Of a stretch of DNA of 64,000 nt, positions 43,042 to 53,787 are shown in pieces. The stretch comes from Pseudoxanthomonas sp. JBR18 (GTDB lineage: Bacteria; Pseudomonadota; Gammaproteobacteria; Xanthomonadales; Xanthomonadaceae), in the NCBI RefSeq assembly GCF_028198165.1, contig NZ_CP116339.1:3107001-3171000 (forward strand). Reading direction: 5' to 3'. The notes below the pieces were generated by a model. That model was not told the DNA's origin. It was given only the letters and a program-made list of their open reading frames with translations, and made no database searches. Position numbers and translations under genes: made by a program. Each line of letters begins with the position of its first letter. Within the stretch, counting starts at the first letter, position 1.

Positions 43042-43797
43042 ATGCGCATCGACGTCATCAGCCTGTTCCCCGAGTTCATCGACCAGAGCACCGGCTTCGG
43101 TGTCGTTGGGCGCGCGCGCGAGCGCGATCTGCTCCAGGTGCAGGGCTGGAATCCGCGCGACTACGCGACCGGCAACTATCGGCGCGTGGACGATCGCCCT
43201 TTCGGCGGCGGGCCGGGCATGGTGATGCTGATCGAGCCGCTGCGGGCCTGTCTGGACCAGGCGCGCCTGGCCGATCCCGCGCCGGCCCCGGTGATCTATC
43301 TCAGCCCGCAGGGACGTCCGCTGACCCAGGCGCGCGTGCGCGAGCTGGCCACGCTGCCGCGCATGATCCTGTTGTGCGGGCGCTACGAGGGCGTGGACGA
43401 GCGCTTCCTGGCCCACGAGGTCGATGAGGAGATCTCCATCGGCGACTACGTGCTGTCCGGCGGCGAGTTGGGTGCGGCGGTGCTGATCGACGCGGTCGCG
43501 CGCCTGCGCGAGGGCGTGCTCAACGATGCCGAGTCCGCGGCGCAGGACAGTTTCGAGGGCGAGGGGGGCTTGCTGGACTGTCCGCACTACACCCATCCGG
43601 CCAGCCACGCCTGGGGCGAGGTACCGGACGTGCTGCGTTCGGGCAACCACGCGGCCATCGCGCGCTGGCGCCGGCAGCAGTCGCTGGGCAGGACCTGGCT
43701 GCGACGCCCAGACCTGCTGGACGAGGCGGCGCTGTCGCGCGCCGACCGCAAGCTGCTGGAGGCGTTCCGGGCCGAGCGGCAGGCGTCCGGCGACTGA
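43042..43797 (+). CDS. trmD: tRNA (guanine37-N1)-methyltransferase
   Basis: 251 residues from the ATG at 43042. SPOUT-class knotted fold: [59 protein letters not shown], all conserved in TrmD. It makes m1G37, needed to prevent +1 frameshifting. An earlier in-frame start would add residues that the family lacks. Confidence 0.97.
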   Translation: MRIDVISLFPEFIDQSTGFGVVGRARERDLLQVQGWNPRDYATGNYRRVDDRPFGGGPGMVMLIEPLRACLDQARLADPAPAPVIYLSPQGRPLTQARVRELATLPRMILLCGRYEGVDERFLAHEVDEEISIGDYVLSGGELGAAVLIDAVARLREGVLNDAESAAQDSFEGEGGLLDCPHYTHPASHAWGEVPDVLRSGNHAAIARWRRQQSLGRTWLRRPDLLDEAALSRADRKLLEAFRAERQASGD

Positions 43798-43800
43798 GCC

Positions 43801-43967
43801 TTTCCTCAGCTAGCTTTCGCGCGGGGAAGTGTTCTAGAATACGCGGTTCCTGCGACCAGTCTGGTCACGGGTGCCACATAAAAACGATCGTGCGGCGCAA
43901 TCCTGCGACCGCATCAGTGCCGCTGTCGAATCCGACACACCCACCCGAACATAGAATCGGTGCCACC
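43801..43967 (+). promoter_or_regulatory. Long leader of rplS with internal promoter
   Basis: A TAGAAT hexamer at 43835-43840 could be the -10 of a second promoter; it would give an rplS leader of about 120 bases. The leader holds a small stem GACCAG/CTGGTC near 43855-43867. I see no known riboswitch or protein-binding fold. Confidence 0.3.
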
Positions 43968-44390
43968 ATGAGCAAGTTGAACAAGTCCATCATCGCGGAG
44001 TTCGAGTCCGCCCAGATTTCCCGCGAGCTGCCGCAGTTCAGCCAGGGTGACACCGTCGTCGTCAATGTGAAGGTGAAGGAAGGCAACCGCGAGCGCGTGC
44101 AGGCCTACGAAGGCGTGGTCATCGCCAAGAAGAACGCCGGCCTGAACTCCGCCTTCACCGTGCGCAAGATCTCGCACGGCTACGGCGTCGAGCGCGTCTT
44201 CCAGACCCACAGCGCGACCATCGACTCGGTCGAAGTCAAGCGCCGCGGCAAGGTCCGCGCCGGCAAGCTGTACTACCTGCGTGGCCTGCAGGGCAAGGCT
44301 GCCCGCATCAAGGAAGACCTGGCCGCCGCCGCTGCCGCCAAGGTCGCCCGCCAGGCCGCCGCTGCCGAGGCCGCCAAGTCCGCCGAATAA
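43968..44390 (+). CDS. rplS: 50S ribosomal protein L19
   Basis: 140 residues: [52 protein letters not shown] and [52 protein letters not shown] are the L19 core. The last 25 residues are an alanine-rich extension ([22 protein letters not shown]) beyond the ~115-residue E. coli length, common in this family. Closed by a GCAA-tetraloop terminator. Confidence 0.97.
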   Translation: MSKLNKSIIAEFESAQISRELPQFSQGDTVVVNVKVKEGNRERVQAYEGVVIAKKNAGLNSAFTVRKISHGYGVERVFQTHSATIDSVEVKRRGKVRAGKLYYLRGLQGKAARIKEDLAAAAAAKVARQAAAAEAAKSAE

Positions 44391-44431
44391 GGCGACGGCC
44401 ATCGGCTGCGATGCAGCCGCGCTATGCTCGG

Positions 44432-44460
44432 AACCCGGCGCAAGCCGGGTTTCGTGTTTT
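44432..44460 (+). terminator. Terminator of the rpsP-rplS operon
   Basis: 8 bp stem AACCCGGC (44432-44439) / GCCGGGTT (44444-44451) with the stable tetraloop GCAA, then TCGTGTTTT. Confidence 0.85.
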
Positions 44461-44515
44461 CCGGGCCCGGGTTTGCGTCTGTTCGCGGACATGACCAGCA
44501 CGAAGGAGAAGCGCG

Positions 44516-44812
44516 ATGCCACGGAAGCTCCATGCAATCGGCGGTCTTGGGTTATCGGCATGCCTGGCTTGGCTGGCGGGCTGCGCCAGCACCCCAGGAC
44601 TGGATGGCTCCACGCTGTCCTACGAATGCCAGCAGCAGGCGCAGCTGGCCGCCAACCAGCCACCGTTTCCGGACCAGATCCGCGATGGCAAGCACGGACA
44701 GGACTTCGAGCAGGGCCTCCGCGATGCACGCATGACCCAGGCCTGCCAGCACGATGTCGACGCACAGGCGCCGCATGCCGAAATCCACTTCGGCGGCAGT
44801 GCAGGAACATGA
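44516..44812 (+). CDS. Small lipoprotein of unknown function
   Basis: 98 residues, ATG at 44516 preceded by AAGGAG. The signal peptide ends in the lipobox LAGC; the mature part of about 76 residues is polar and holds two cysteines (YECQQQ and QACQHD), which could form a disulfide. I do not recognise a family. A second small lipoprotein of similar design follows 56 bases later. Confidence 0.75.
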   Translation: MPRKLHAIGGLGLSACLAWLAGCASTPGLDGSTLSYECQQQAQLAANQPPFPDQIRDGKHGQDFEQGLRDARMTQACQHDVDAQAPHAEIHFGGSAGT

Positions 44813-44868
44813 GTTTCACGCGACCAGGCGCTGACTGGGCGAGTCGATTTCCACGGAGGACGCACCCG

Positions 44869-45129
44869 ATGAAACTGCAGGGAACCCTGCTTGCGACGGC
44901 GCTGCTGCTGTCGGCCTGTGCCAGCGACCCCGGGCGCGAGGACATGACGGCGGTACGGCCTGCCGACCGGCCCGAATGCCAGCTTGCGTCGTCCTCGTCC
45001 GCCAATGCCCTGGCGCGTGGCAACACGGCATCGATGGTGCGCGACCCCTGCCATCCCGACGAATCGATCGACCTCACGCCCCGCCCGCGGGACACGATCA
45101 AACCCGACTTCTCAGGAACGCATGACTGA
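44869..45129 (+). CDS. Small lipoprotein of unknown function, second of a tandem pair
   Basis: 86 residues from the ATG at 44869 with GGAGGA upstream. Signal peptide with the lipobox LLSAC; the mature part has two further cysteines (RPECQLA, RDPCHPD) and ends in a polar, proline-rich tail. It overlaps the hslR start by eight bases, so the two are translationally linked. Unrecognised family; the layout (lipid anchor, about 70 polar residues, one Cys pair) resembles the preceding gene although sequence identity is low. Confidence 0.72.
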   Translation: MKLQGTLLATALLLSACASDPGREDMTAVRPADRPECQLASSSSANALARGNTASMVRDPCHPDESIDLTPRPRDTIKPDFSGTHD

Positions 45130-45526
45130 AACGCCCGCAACCCCGTCGGTACGCCTGGATGTCTGGCTCTGGGCGGCCCGCTTCTACAAGACCCGCGCCC
45201 TGGCCAAGGACGCGGTGACCCTGGGCAAGGTCGAACTGGGCGGCCAGCGGGCCAAGCCCTCGCGCACGGTGCGCGTCGGAGACGCGCTGCTGGTGCAACG
45301 CGGCGAGGAACGCTTCGAGATCGCCGTGCGCGGATTGTCCGACCAGCGCGGGCCTGCGCCCGTGGCCCAGGCGCTGTACGAGGAAAGCCCGGAGTCTCAA
45401 CAGCGGCGAGCCGAGGCGCGCGCGCTGCGTGCCGCGCAGCGCACCGGTTACCGGCCGCCGGAGACCAAGCCGGACAAGCGCGCGCGGCGGCTCATCCAGG
45501 CGCTTGGGGATATCGACGCGCTCTAA
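45122..45526 (+). CDS. hslR: Heat-shock ribosome-associated protein Hsp15
   Basis: 134 residues. S4 RNA-binding domain at the N-terminus (VRLDVWLWAARFYKTRALAKDAVTLGKVELGGQRAKPSRTVRVGDAL) and a basic C-terminal tail (YRPPETKPDKRARRLIQAL). Hsp15 rescues 50S subunits that carry a stalled nascent chain after heat shock. ATG at 45122 overlaps the lipoprotein gene. Convergent with the MATE gene. Confidence 0.93.
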   Translation: MTETPATPSVRLDVWLWAARFYKTRALAKDAVTLGKVELGGQRAKPSRTVRVGDALLVQRGEERFEIAVRGLSDQRGPAPVAQALYEESPESQQRRAEARALRAAQRTGYRPPETKPDKRARRLIQALGDIDAL

Positions 45527-45545
45527 GGTCTGTCGCCGCGCGGGC

Positions 45546-47030
45546 TCAGGGCTTTTGCAACGCGTCGTCGGGCCGGTAGTCCGGCTCGGCCGGGTCGGCC
45601 ACGGGCGAGGGCACGCGAGCCGGGACCTCGGAGGGGATGGCGACCTGGCTGGCATCGGCGTTCATCATCTGCGCCTTGCGCCAGCCGCCCCAGCGGTAAT
45701 ACGCGATCGACAGCAGCATCGAGCACAGCGAACTGGTCGGGAAGCTCCACCAGATCGCGTCGCTCCCCAACGTGGGTTGCAGCAGCTTGGCAAAGGGCAC
45801 CCGGATGCCCCACAGCGAGATCACCAGGATGATCAAAGGGACGATCACCGCGCCGGTGGAGCGCACCACGCCGGACAGGACGAACATCACCCCGAAGAAC
45901 AGGAACGACCAGATCGCGATGTGGTTGAGGTGGCGGGCGGCGTCGAAGGCGGGACTGCCCGATTCAAGGAACAGGCCGAAGGTCCAGTGGTCCAGCAGGA
46001 TCAGCGGCGCGATCAGCGCACCGGTCATCAGGAAGTTGAACAGCACGCCGGTACGCGCGGTGGCCGAGACCCGATCCCAGCGTCCGGCGCCGACGTTCTG
46101 CGCGGCCATCGACGAGGCCGCCGCGGCGATCGCCATCGCCGGCATCTGCACATAGTTCCAGGTCTGCAGCGCAGCGCCATAGGCGGCGGCGATGTCGGTC
46201 CCGAAGCGGTTAACCAGGGTCATCATCGCGATCATCGCCAGCGACACCAGCACCATCTGCAGGCCCATCGGCACGCCTTTGGTGACCAGTGCCTTGAGGA
46301 TCGCCGGGTCGATGCGTAGCAGGTGCAGGTCCTTGCGCCCCAGCCACAGCACGTGACCGCGCCGGCGCAGCGAGACCAGCATCGCGGCCAGAGCAATGGC
46401 CTGGGTGACCAGCGTCGACCACGCCGCGCCGGCGATGCCCAGTTTCGGGAACGGACCCACGCCCAGCATCAGCATCGGATCCAGCACGCAATCCATCGCC
46501 ACGGCCAGCAGCAGGTAGCGGAGCGGGGTCTTGGCATCGCCGACGCCACGCAGCGCCGCCGACAGGAAGGCGAACGCGTAGATCAGCGGCATCGCCAGGA
46601 AGATCACCCGCAGGTAGGCCTCGGCCAATGGCAGCGCATCGGCTGGGGTGCCCATGGCGCTAAGCAGGTGGCGCGCCAGCCACACGCCGCAGCAGGCGAT
46701 CACCACCGACAGGCCGATGAAGAAGCTGGCGCTGGTGCCCATCACCCGGCGCGCGCGGGCGGTGTCGCCGGCGCCGATGGCCTGACCGATGAGGATGGTC
46801 GCGGCCATGCCGATGCCGAACACCGAGCCGATCAGGAAGAACAGGATGCTGTTGGCGTTGGCCGCGGCGGTCAGCGCCGATTCGCCCAGGAACTTGCCGA
46901 TCCACACCGCATTGACCGAGCCGTTGAGCGATTGGGCGACGTTGCCGCCCAGGATCGGCAGCGAGAACAGCAACAGATTGCGGCCAATCGGCCCTTCGAC
47001 CAGCGAGCGTGAAGCGGGGCGTGCGGACAT
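45546..47030 (-). CDS. MATE-family multidrug/sodium antiporter
   Basis: 494 residues from the ATG at 47030, twelve membrane helices in two related halves (LLLFSLPILGGNVAQSLNGSVNAVWIGKFLG and the second half from LVTKGVPMGLQMVLVSLAMIAMMTLVNRFG). It belongs to the NorM/MATE group that extrudes cationic drugs in exchange for Na+ or H+. No regulator is adjacent. The upstream GTG reading (47060) would run through a hairpin (47037-47064). Confidence 0.9.
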   Translation of the reverse strand: MSARPASRSLVEGPIGRNLLLFSLPILGGNVAQSLNGSVNAVWIGKFLGESALTAAANANSILFFLIGSVFGIGMAATILIGQAIGAGDTARARRVMGTSASFFIGLSVVIACCGVWLARHLLSAMGTPADALPLAEAYLRVIFLAMPLIYAFAFLSAALRGVGDAKTPLRYLLLAVAMDCVLDPMLMLGVGPFPKLGIAGAAWSTLVTQAIALAAMLVSLRRRGHVLWLGRKDLHLLRIDPAILKALVTKGVPMGLQMVLVSLAMIAMMTLVNRFGTDIAAAYGAALQTWNYVQMPAMAIAAAASSMAAQNVGAGRWDRVSATARTGVLFNFLMTGALIAPLILLDHWTFGLFLESGSPAFDAARHLNHIAIWSFLFFGVMFVLSGVVRSTGAVIVPLIILVISLWGIRVPFAKLLQPTLGSDAIWWSFPTSSLCSMLLSIAYYRWGGWRKAQMMNADASQVAIPSEVPARVPSPVADPAEPDYRPDDALQKP

Positions 47031-47109
47031 GCGAAGGGGTGCCGGGCGAAAGTCCGGCACCCTAGCACTGCCTGACGCGGGCGTCAGTCGACGTCGGCGC
47101 TGGCCGGGT

Positions 47110-47691
47110 TCAAGCGGCGGCCAGCGGTGCGGTCTGCGCCGCGCGCCGCCACTGGCGCAGGCCCATCACCGCCAGTCCAACGAAGCCCAGATAGAGCGCG
47201 GCGGTGACATCGAGCGACTTGTAGACGTACAGGCCGGTGTAGATCACGTCCAGCACGATCCACAGCCACCACGCGGCGATGTGGCGGCGGCCCTGCCACC
47301 ACTGCGCCACCAGGCTGAAGGCGGTCAGCGCCGCATCCAGCCAGGGCAGGGCGGCGTCGGTGTAGCGGTGCATCACCGTGCCCAGGGCCACCGCGCCCAC
47401 CGCCCCGATGCCCAGATCACGCAGTGCCGCGCCCAGGTCCAGTGGCGCGACCTGCACCCGGCCGTCGTCGTCCAGGTGCTGCTTCCAGCGCCACCAGCCA
47501 TAGACGATGAAGCCAGCGAACGCGCCTTGCAGCAGGGCGTCGGAATACAGCTTGGCCTCGACGAAGACACTGGCGTACAGCACCACCGAGGCCAGTCCGA
47601 CTGGCCAGCTGAGCAGATGCCGGCGCGCGGTCAGCCACACGGCGGCCACGCTGACAGCCGCGCCGATCCACTCGAGCAGTTCGGTACTCAC
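47110..47691 (-). CDS. pnuT: PnuC-family vitamin transporter, probably thiamine (PnuT)
   Basis: 193 residues, about seven membrane helices: LLEWIGAAVSVAAVWLTARRHLLSWPVGLASVVLYASVFVEAKLYSDALLQGAFAGFIVYGWWRWK is the PnuC pattern, with WWLWIVLDVIYTGLYVYKSLDVTAALY later. The GTG start overlaps the TonB-receptor stop (GTGA). PnuC proteins carry nicotinamide riboside, riboflavin or thiamine; the TPP riboswitch in front of this two-gene unit makes thiamine (PnuT) the likely cargo. Confidence 0.9.
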   Translation of the reverse strand: MSTELLEWIGAAVSVAAVWLTARRHLLSWPVGLASVVLYASVFVEAKLYSDALLQGAFAGFIVYGWWRWKQHLDDDGRVQVAPLDLGAALRDLGIGAVGAVALGTVMHRYTDAALPWLDAALTAFSLVAQWWQGRRHIAAWWLWIVLDVIYTGLYVYKSLDVTAALYLGFVGLAVMGLRQWRRAAQTAPLAAA

Positions 47692-49853
47692 AGCGCCCAG
47701 GTCACGCTCAGACGGGCCAGCCGCGGGGCACCGGGGAACAGGTAGTAATCGCCGCCGCTGCTGCCGGTATCACGCCAGTAGAACTTGTCGAACACGTTGT
47801 CGACCGACAGCTGCCAGGTCATGGCGTGGCCAGCGATCTGATTACGGAAGCGCAGTCCGGCATCGAACACGTGGTACGCCGGCACGCGCAGGCGACCATC
47901 GGCGGTGGCGACATTGGAGGCGGCGTAACGCCAGCCCGCGTTGAAGCTCCAGGCTGGCGCCGACGCCAGCGTGTAGTCGAGGAAGACGCTGGCGCGCGCC
48001 TCGGGGATGTTGACCAGCTGGTGACCCTCGATGGCGGCGGTGCCGCTGTCCTGTGCCCGTGCGCGCAGCAGACTGGCGCTGGCATTGAGGCGCAACTGCT
48101 CGGTGAGCTGTCCGTTGGCGGTCAGCTCCAGGCCGGTATGCACCTGCTGGCCGCGCTGGACGAAGGTATAGCCGGCCTCGCTGTCATCGGGCATGGCGTA
48201 CTGGAGCGGCTGGCGGATGCGGAACAGGGCCGCGCCCAGGTCCAGCGCGTCGGTGGCGGCGAACTTCACGCCGACCTCGGCCTGGCGCGAGTGCAGCGGC
48301 GGCAGGAAGCTGTCGGCATTAGACGTCCACCACGGCGCTTCCTGGCCCAGCGACAGGCCCTCGCTATAGCTGGCGTAGGCGTTGAGCCGGGGCGTGGCCT
48401 GCCAGATCAGCGCGGTCTGCGGCAGGAACTGACTCAGGGTGGTGCGCCGCTCGCGCACGCCCTCACTGTCGTTGGCGATCTCGTCCAGCTTGGCGAAGCG
48501 CCCGCCTACCAGCCACTGCCAGTGATTGCCGAAGCCGATGCGATCCAGCGCGAACACCGACCACTGCCTGTCGTCCAGCCGGCGCGCGGACGGGCCGGGC
48601 GCGTTGGACGAGGGGGCGAACACCGGCGTGGCCTCGTTGATGTTGGCGGTGCCCACGTAGTCGTACACGTCCTGGCGGCGATCCACGGTGCGACGGTAGC
48701 CATCGGCGCCAAAGGTCAGCTGGTGGCTGAGCGCGCCGGTGTCGAAGCGGCCCTGCAGCTGCGCGCGTAGTTGCTGGTTGTGGCGGGTGTCGTCCGGGCT
48801 GCGGTAGTCGTACACGTCGTAGTCGCCGTTGGGGGCGAAATAGTTGCCGGGCTCGCTGCCGTCGGCACATTCGGTCGCGTAGAAGCAGCCATAGGCGAAG
48901 GCGACGTTGTCATCGATCACGCTGCGGCTGTTGCCGAAGGCCACGCTGCCCTGCCAGTCGGGGTTGAACTGGTAGGTGTAGCGCGCGGTGACGTTGGCAC
49001 TCTGGATGGACACCGGCTGTGACCACGGCTGGTAGCCCAGCAGCTTGGTCGCGCTGGCGTGGCTGGGCAGCGTATCGCCACCGAGCAACTGGTAGCCGGA
49101 GGCCGAACGCTGCGCGCTGGTCTGGTAGTCGCCGTCCAGTTCCAGCTTGCCCTTGTCGCCGATCAGCCAGTCGGCGGCCAGCGCATAGAAATTGCGCCGC
49201 CCGTCGGTGTGTTCGATGTAGGAGTGCGTGTCCTCCCACGCCGCGTTGAAGCGCAGGCCGAAAGTGGGAGTGAGCCAGCGGCCGACATCCAGGGCGGTGT
49301 AACGCGAGCCATGCGAGTCGGTGCCGACGGTCAGCTCCTGCACCCGCTCGGGACGCTTGGAGACGAAGTTGATGATGCCGCCGGGCGCCATGATGCCGGC
49401 GGTCAACCCGGCCTCGCCCTTGAGGATCTCGACCTGCTGGACGTTCTCCAGCGCAATGCGCTGCTCGCCGGCCAGGCTCAGGTCGTTGAAGCGCAGGCCG
49501 GTGGCCAGGTCCAGCGCATAGCCGCGGATCGACACGTCCTGGTAGTAGCCCACCGCCGCGTAGCTGTCGCCGACCGAAGCATCGCTGGCGGTCAGTTCGC
49601 TCAAGGAGCGCGGCTGGCGTGCGTCGATCAGCGCCCGGGTCAGCACGTTGAGCGAGGCCGGGGTGTCCTTCCAGGTGCCGGCGCCAAAGCTATTGGCCTG
49701 GCTGGTCTGGGCATCGTGCTGGCCCTTGACCCGGACGGCGGCCAGGTCGGTGGCGGTTTGGTCGTCGGAAGCGGATTCGACCTGCTGGGCGTGCAGCGGC
49801 AACGCCGTGCACAGCAGGGAGGACAGCAACAGGGTGGAGCGGGAGCGATTCAT
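47688..49853 (-). CDS. TonB-dependent outer-membrane receptor, thiamine-regulated
   Basis: 721 residues from the ATG at 49853, signal peptide cut after LHAQ. N-terminal plug (DLAAVRVKGQHD..., TPASLNVLTRALIDARQPRSLSELTASDASVGDSY, EILKGEAGLTAGIMAPGGIINFVSKRP) followed by a 22-strand barrel, and a final strand RLARLSVTWAL ending in an aromatic/hydrophobic C-terminus. The plug wording is siderophore-receptor-like, but the TPP riboswitch upstream and the PnuT partner downstream point to thiamine or a thiamine precursor. Known THI-regulated receptors of this kind occur in Xanthomonadaceae. Confidence 0.92.
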   Translation of the reverse strand: MNRSRSTLLLSSLLCTALPLHAQQVESASDDQTATDLAAVRVKGQHDAQTSQANSFGAGTWKDTPASLNVLTRALIDARQPRSLSELTASDASVGDSYAAVGYYQDVSIRGYALDLATGLRFNDLSLAGEQRIALENVQQVEILKGEAGLTAGIMAPGGIINFVSKRPERVQELTVGTDSHGSRYTALDVGRWLTPTFGLRFNAAWEDTHSYIEHTDGRRNFYALAADWLIGDKGKLELDGDYQTSAQRSASGYQLLGGDTLPSHASATKLLGYQPWSQPVSIQSANVTARYTYQFNPDWQGSVAFGNSRSVIDDNVAFAYGCFYATECADGSEPGNYFAPNGDYDVYDYRSPDDTRHNQQLRAQLQGRFDTGALSHQLTFGADGYRRTVDRRQDVYDYVGTANINEATPVFAPSSNAPGPSARRLDDRQWSVFALDRIGFGNHWQWLVGGRFAKLDEIANDSEGVRERRTTLSQFLPQTALIWQATPRLNAYASYSEGLSLGQEAPWWTSNADSFLPPLHSRQAEVGVKFAATDALDLGAALFRIRQPLQYAMPDDSEAGYTFVQRGQQVHTGLELTANGQLTEQLRLNASASLLRARAQDSGTAAIEGHQLVNIPEARASVFLDYTLASAPAWSFNAGWRYAASNVATADGRLRVPAYHVFDAGLRFRNQIAGHAMTWQLSVDNVFDKFYWRDTGSSGGDYYLFPGAPRLARLSVTWAL

Positions 49854-49936
49854 CGGTTCGTCACCAGGCAAGGGCACAAGGACGAAGCGACGGCGCACCG
49901 GCGCACGCCTTCCACGGGCGGACCACCGATGCTGCT

Positions 49937-50016
49937 CAAAGCTCCCTACGCCGGTGCTAACCGGGTCAGGTTCCAAGGGACTCTCTCAGCCCGGCAAACG
50001 CCGGGCACCCCCGCTT
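49937..50016 (-). promoter_or_regulatory. TPP (THI-box) riboswitch
   Basis: On the minus strand the conserved parts appear in order: GGGGTGCCCGGC...GGGCTGAGAGAG (P2-P3, with CTGAGA), CCTTGGAACCTGA, then CGGTTAGCACCGGCGTAGGGA, closed by P1 arms AAGC/GCTT at the ends. These are the pyrimidine- and pyrophosphate-sensor cores of the TPP aptamer. It precedes the TonB receptor by about 84 bases. No terminator hairpin with T run is obvious after it, so control is more likely at translation. Confidence 0.93.
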
Positions 50017-50066
50017 CAGAGCGCGCATTTGACACCATTTCTCCAGGATTTGCACATCCGGCGTAT

Positions 50067-51206
50067 TCAGGCCGTTGCGCGGATCGCCTGCAGCAAGGCC
50101 TGGCCGGGCGCGCTGGCGAACCACCGCGCATGACCCAGCAAGAACACGTCGTAGGCCACCGCCGCGTTGTCCGGCGAGCCGGTGATGGCGTGAAAGTACT
50201 CGACCTCGGACAGGGCGAATTCCAGGTGTACCAGCGGCAGCAGGTCGGCCAGCAACTGCACCGAGGCCGCGTCCAGCGGCAGCACCTCGCGGTAGCCGGC
50301 GATCAGCGCGCAGGCGGTCTGCAGATGCACCGCATCGAAGCCTGTTTCCAGCGTCAGCCAGGCGATGGCATTGCGTTCGATCGCGGTGGCCAGGTCGAAC
50401 ATGGCGCTGGTCGGCGAAGCCAGGCCGAAGTCGAGCACGCCGCTGATGCGCAGCGCATCGCCCTCGCGCTGCCACAGCAGGTTGGACACGTGCCAGTCGT
50501 TGTGCGCCCACAGGCGCGGGGTGTCGCGCAGGCGCGTTGCAAGGCCGGCGTGCCATGGCAGCAGGTCGCGCGCGAAATCGCGTTGCCAGTCGCGCGATTG
50601 CAGCCACGCGCGCAGGGCCGGACGTTCTGCAAACTGCGCCTGCAGGGCCACGATGGGATCCTCGGCGCGGAGCAGGTCGTCGCGGGCGACCAGCACGTGC
50701 GTGCTGCGCTGGGGGGCGTGGTCATCGGCTGCGGCCTGGTGCAGCCGAGCCAGCATGGCGCCCGCCTCGCGCGCACGGGCCAGGTCGGTCAGCGGTGTCC
50801 ACGACGTGGTCTGGCGATACACGTCCTCGCCAAGCCCGGTGCTGTGGACTTCATAGGTCCAGTCGCCGCGCGTGACCGCGGTGTGGCCGTGCGCATCGGC
50901 AAAGACCTCGACGACCGGCAGCCCCTTGCCGTGCAGGTGCGCGATGAAGCGATGTTCTTCTTCCAGGCACGCGGCCGTGCGCACGCTGACATGGTGTCGT
51001 TTGACGAATACGCGGCCACGTGCGGTGTCCACCAGGGCCGCGGCCGAGAGCGGGCGTGGGCTGTGCCAGGCGATGCGATGCGGCCCTGCTGCGAACGCCG
51101 GATAGTCGGCCAACAGCACCTCGAGTTCGTCCGCCTGCAGGGGCGGCCAGTCGGGCACGACATCTTCCGGCCCCACGCCGTGCACGCGGTGGTCGACATC
51201 ACTCAT
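50067..51206 (-). CDS. APH-fold small-molecule kinase
   Basis: 379 residues from the ATG at 51206. Aminoglycoside phosphotransferase/choline kinase fold: VFVKRHHVSVR (nucleotide-binding Lys), the catalytic loop AHNDWHVSNLLW (HND...N) and the metal-binding GVLDFGLASP. Its substrate is not evident. It lies directly upstream of the TPP riboswitch unit in the same direction, and gammaproteobacterial thiamine kinase ThiK has this fold, so thiamine phosphorylation is a testable guess only. Confidence 0.8.
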   Translation of the reverse strand: MSDVDHRVHGVGPEDVVPDWPPLQADELEVLLADYPAFAAGPHRIAWHSPRPLSAAALVDTARGRVFVKRHHVSVRTAACLEEEHRFIAHLHGKGLPVVEVFADAHGHTAVTRGDWTYEVHSTGLGEDVYRQTTSWTPLTDLARAREAGAMLARLHQAAADDHAPQRSTHVLVARDDLLRAEDPIVALQAQFAERPALRAWLQSRDWQRDFARDLLPWHAGLATRLRDTPRLWAHNDWHVSNLLWQREGDALRISGVLDFGLASPTSAMFDLATAIERNAIAWLTLETGFDAVHLQTACALIAGYREVLPLDAASVQLLADLLPLVHLEFALSEVEYFHAITGSPDNAAVAYDVFLLGHARWFASAPGQALLQAIRATA

Positions 51207-51244
51207 GGCGGGGGCGGATGGCGATTGGCAAGCGCGGTATTGTG

Positions 51245-51274
51245 CGACAACGGCGCCAGAGGGCGCCGTTGTCG
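51245..51274 (-). terminator. Hairpin after katG
   Basis: Perfect 13 bp stem CGACAACGGCGCC (51245-51257) / GGCGCCGTTGTCG (51262-51274), loop AGAG. No T run follows on the minus strand, so it may end katG transcripts weakly or protect their 3' end. Confidence 0.5.
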
Positions 51275-51298
51275 TGTGACCGGTGGTGCGGACCTGGC

Positions 51299-53581
<2,283 letters not shown>

Positions 53582-53743
53582 TCAGGGGTGTGGGGGTGGA
53601 GAAGCGAGGCCCCGGTCAGCAGGGCATCGGCAACACATCGCAGGTGGCGGGGCTGGCGAAGGGCGTCATCGGGAGTTGGCGCATGGCAGGCCTCGCGTGT
53701 GCGGATGAGGTCTCACCATAGGCAGCGGCGATGACAAAAGAAA

Positions 53744-53780
53744 ATTGAAATTTGTGCGATTTTTGATAGGGCCCGACTAT
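53744..53780 (-). promoter_or_regulatory. OxyR-type binding site upstream of katG
   Basis: The half closest to the upstream gene is exact: ATAG-N7-CTAT at 53766-53780. Extending seven bases and repeating the pattern gives 0-1 of 4 and 3 of 4 matches in the other half (53744-53758). OxyR binds ATAG-N7-CTAT-N7-ATAG-N7-CTAT and activates katG in this family. The site lies between the YidB-like stop and katG. Confidence 0.55.
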
Positions 53781-53787
53781 CGCTGGC

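Noticed and set aside
53616..53684. 22-codon minus-strand frame (MRQLPMTPFASP...) in the katG leader, considered as an upstream peptide
   Set aside because: No ribosome binding site and no feature linking it to katG control; cannot be distinguished from chance.
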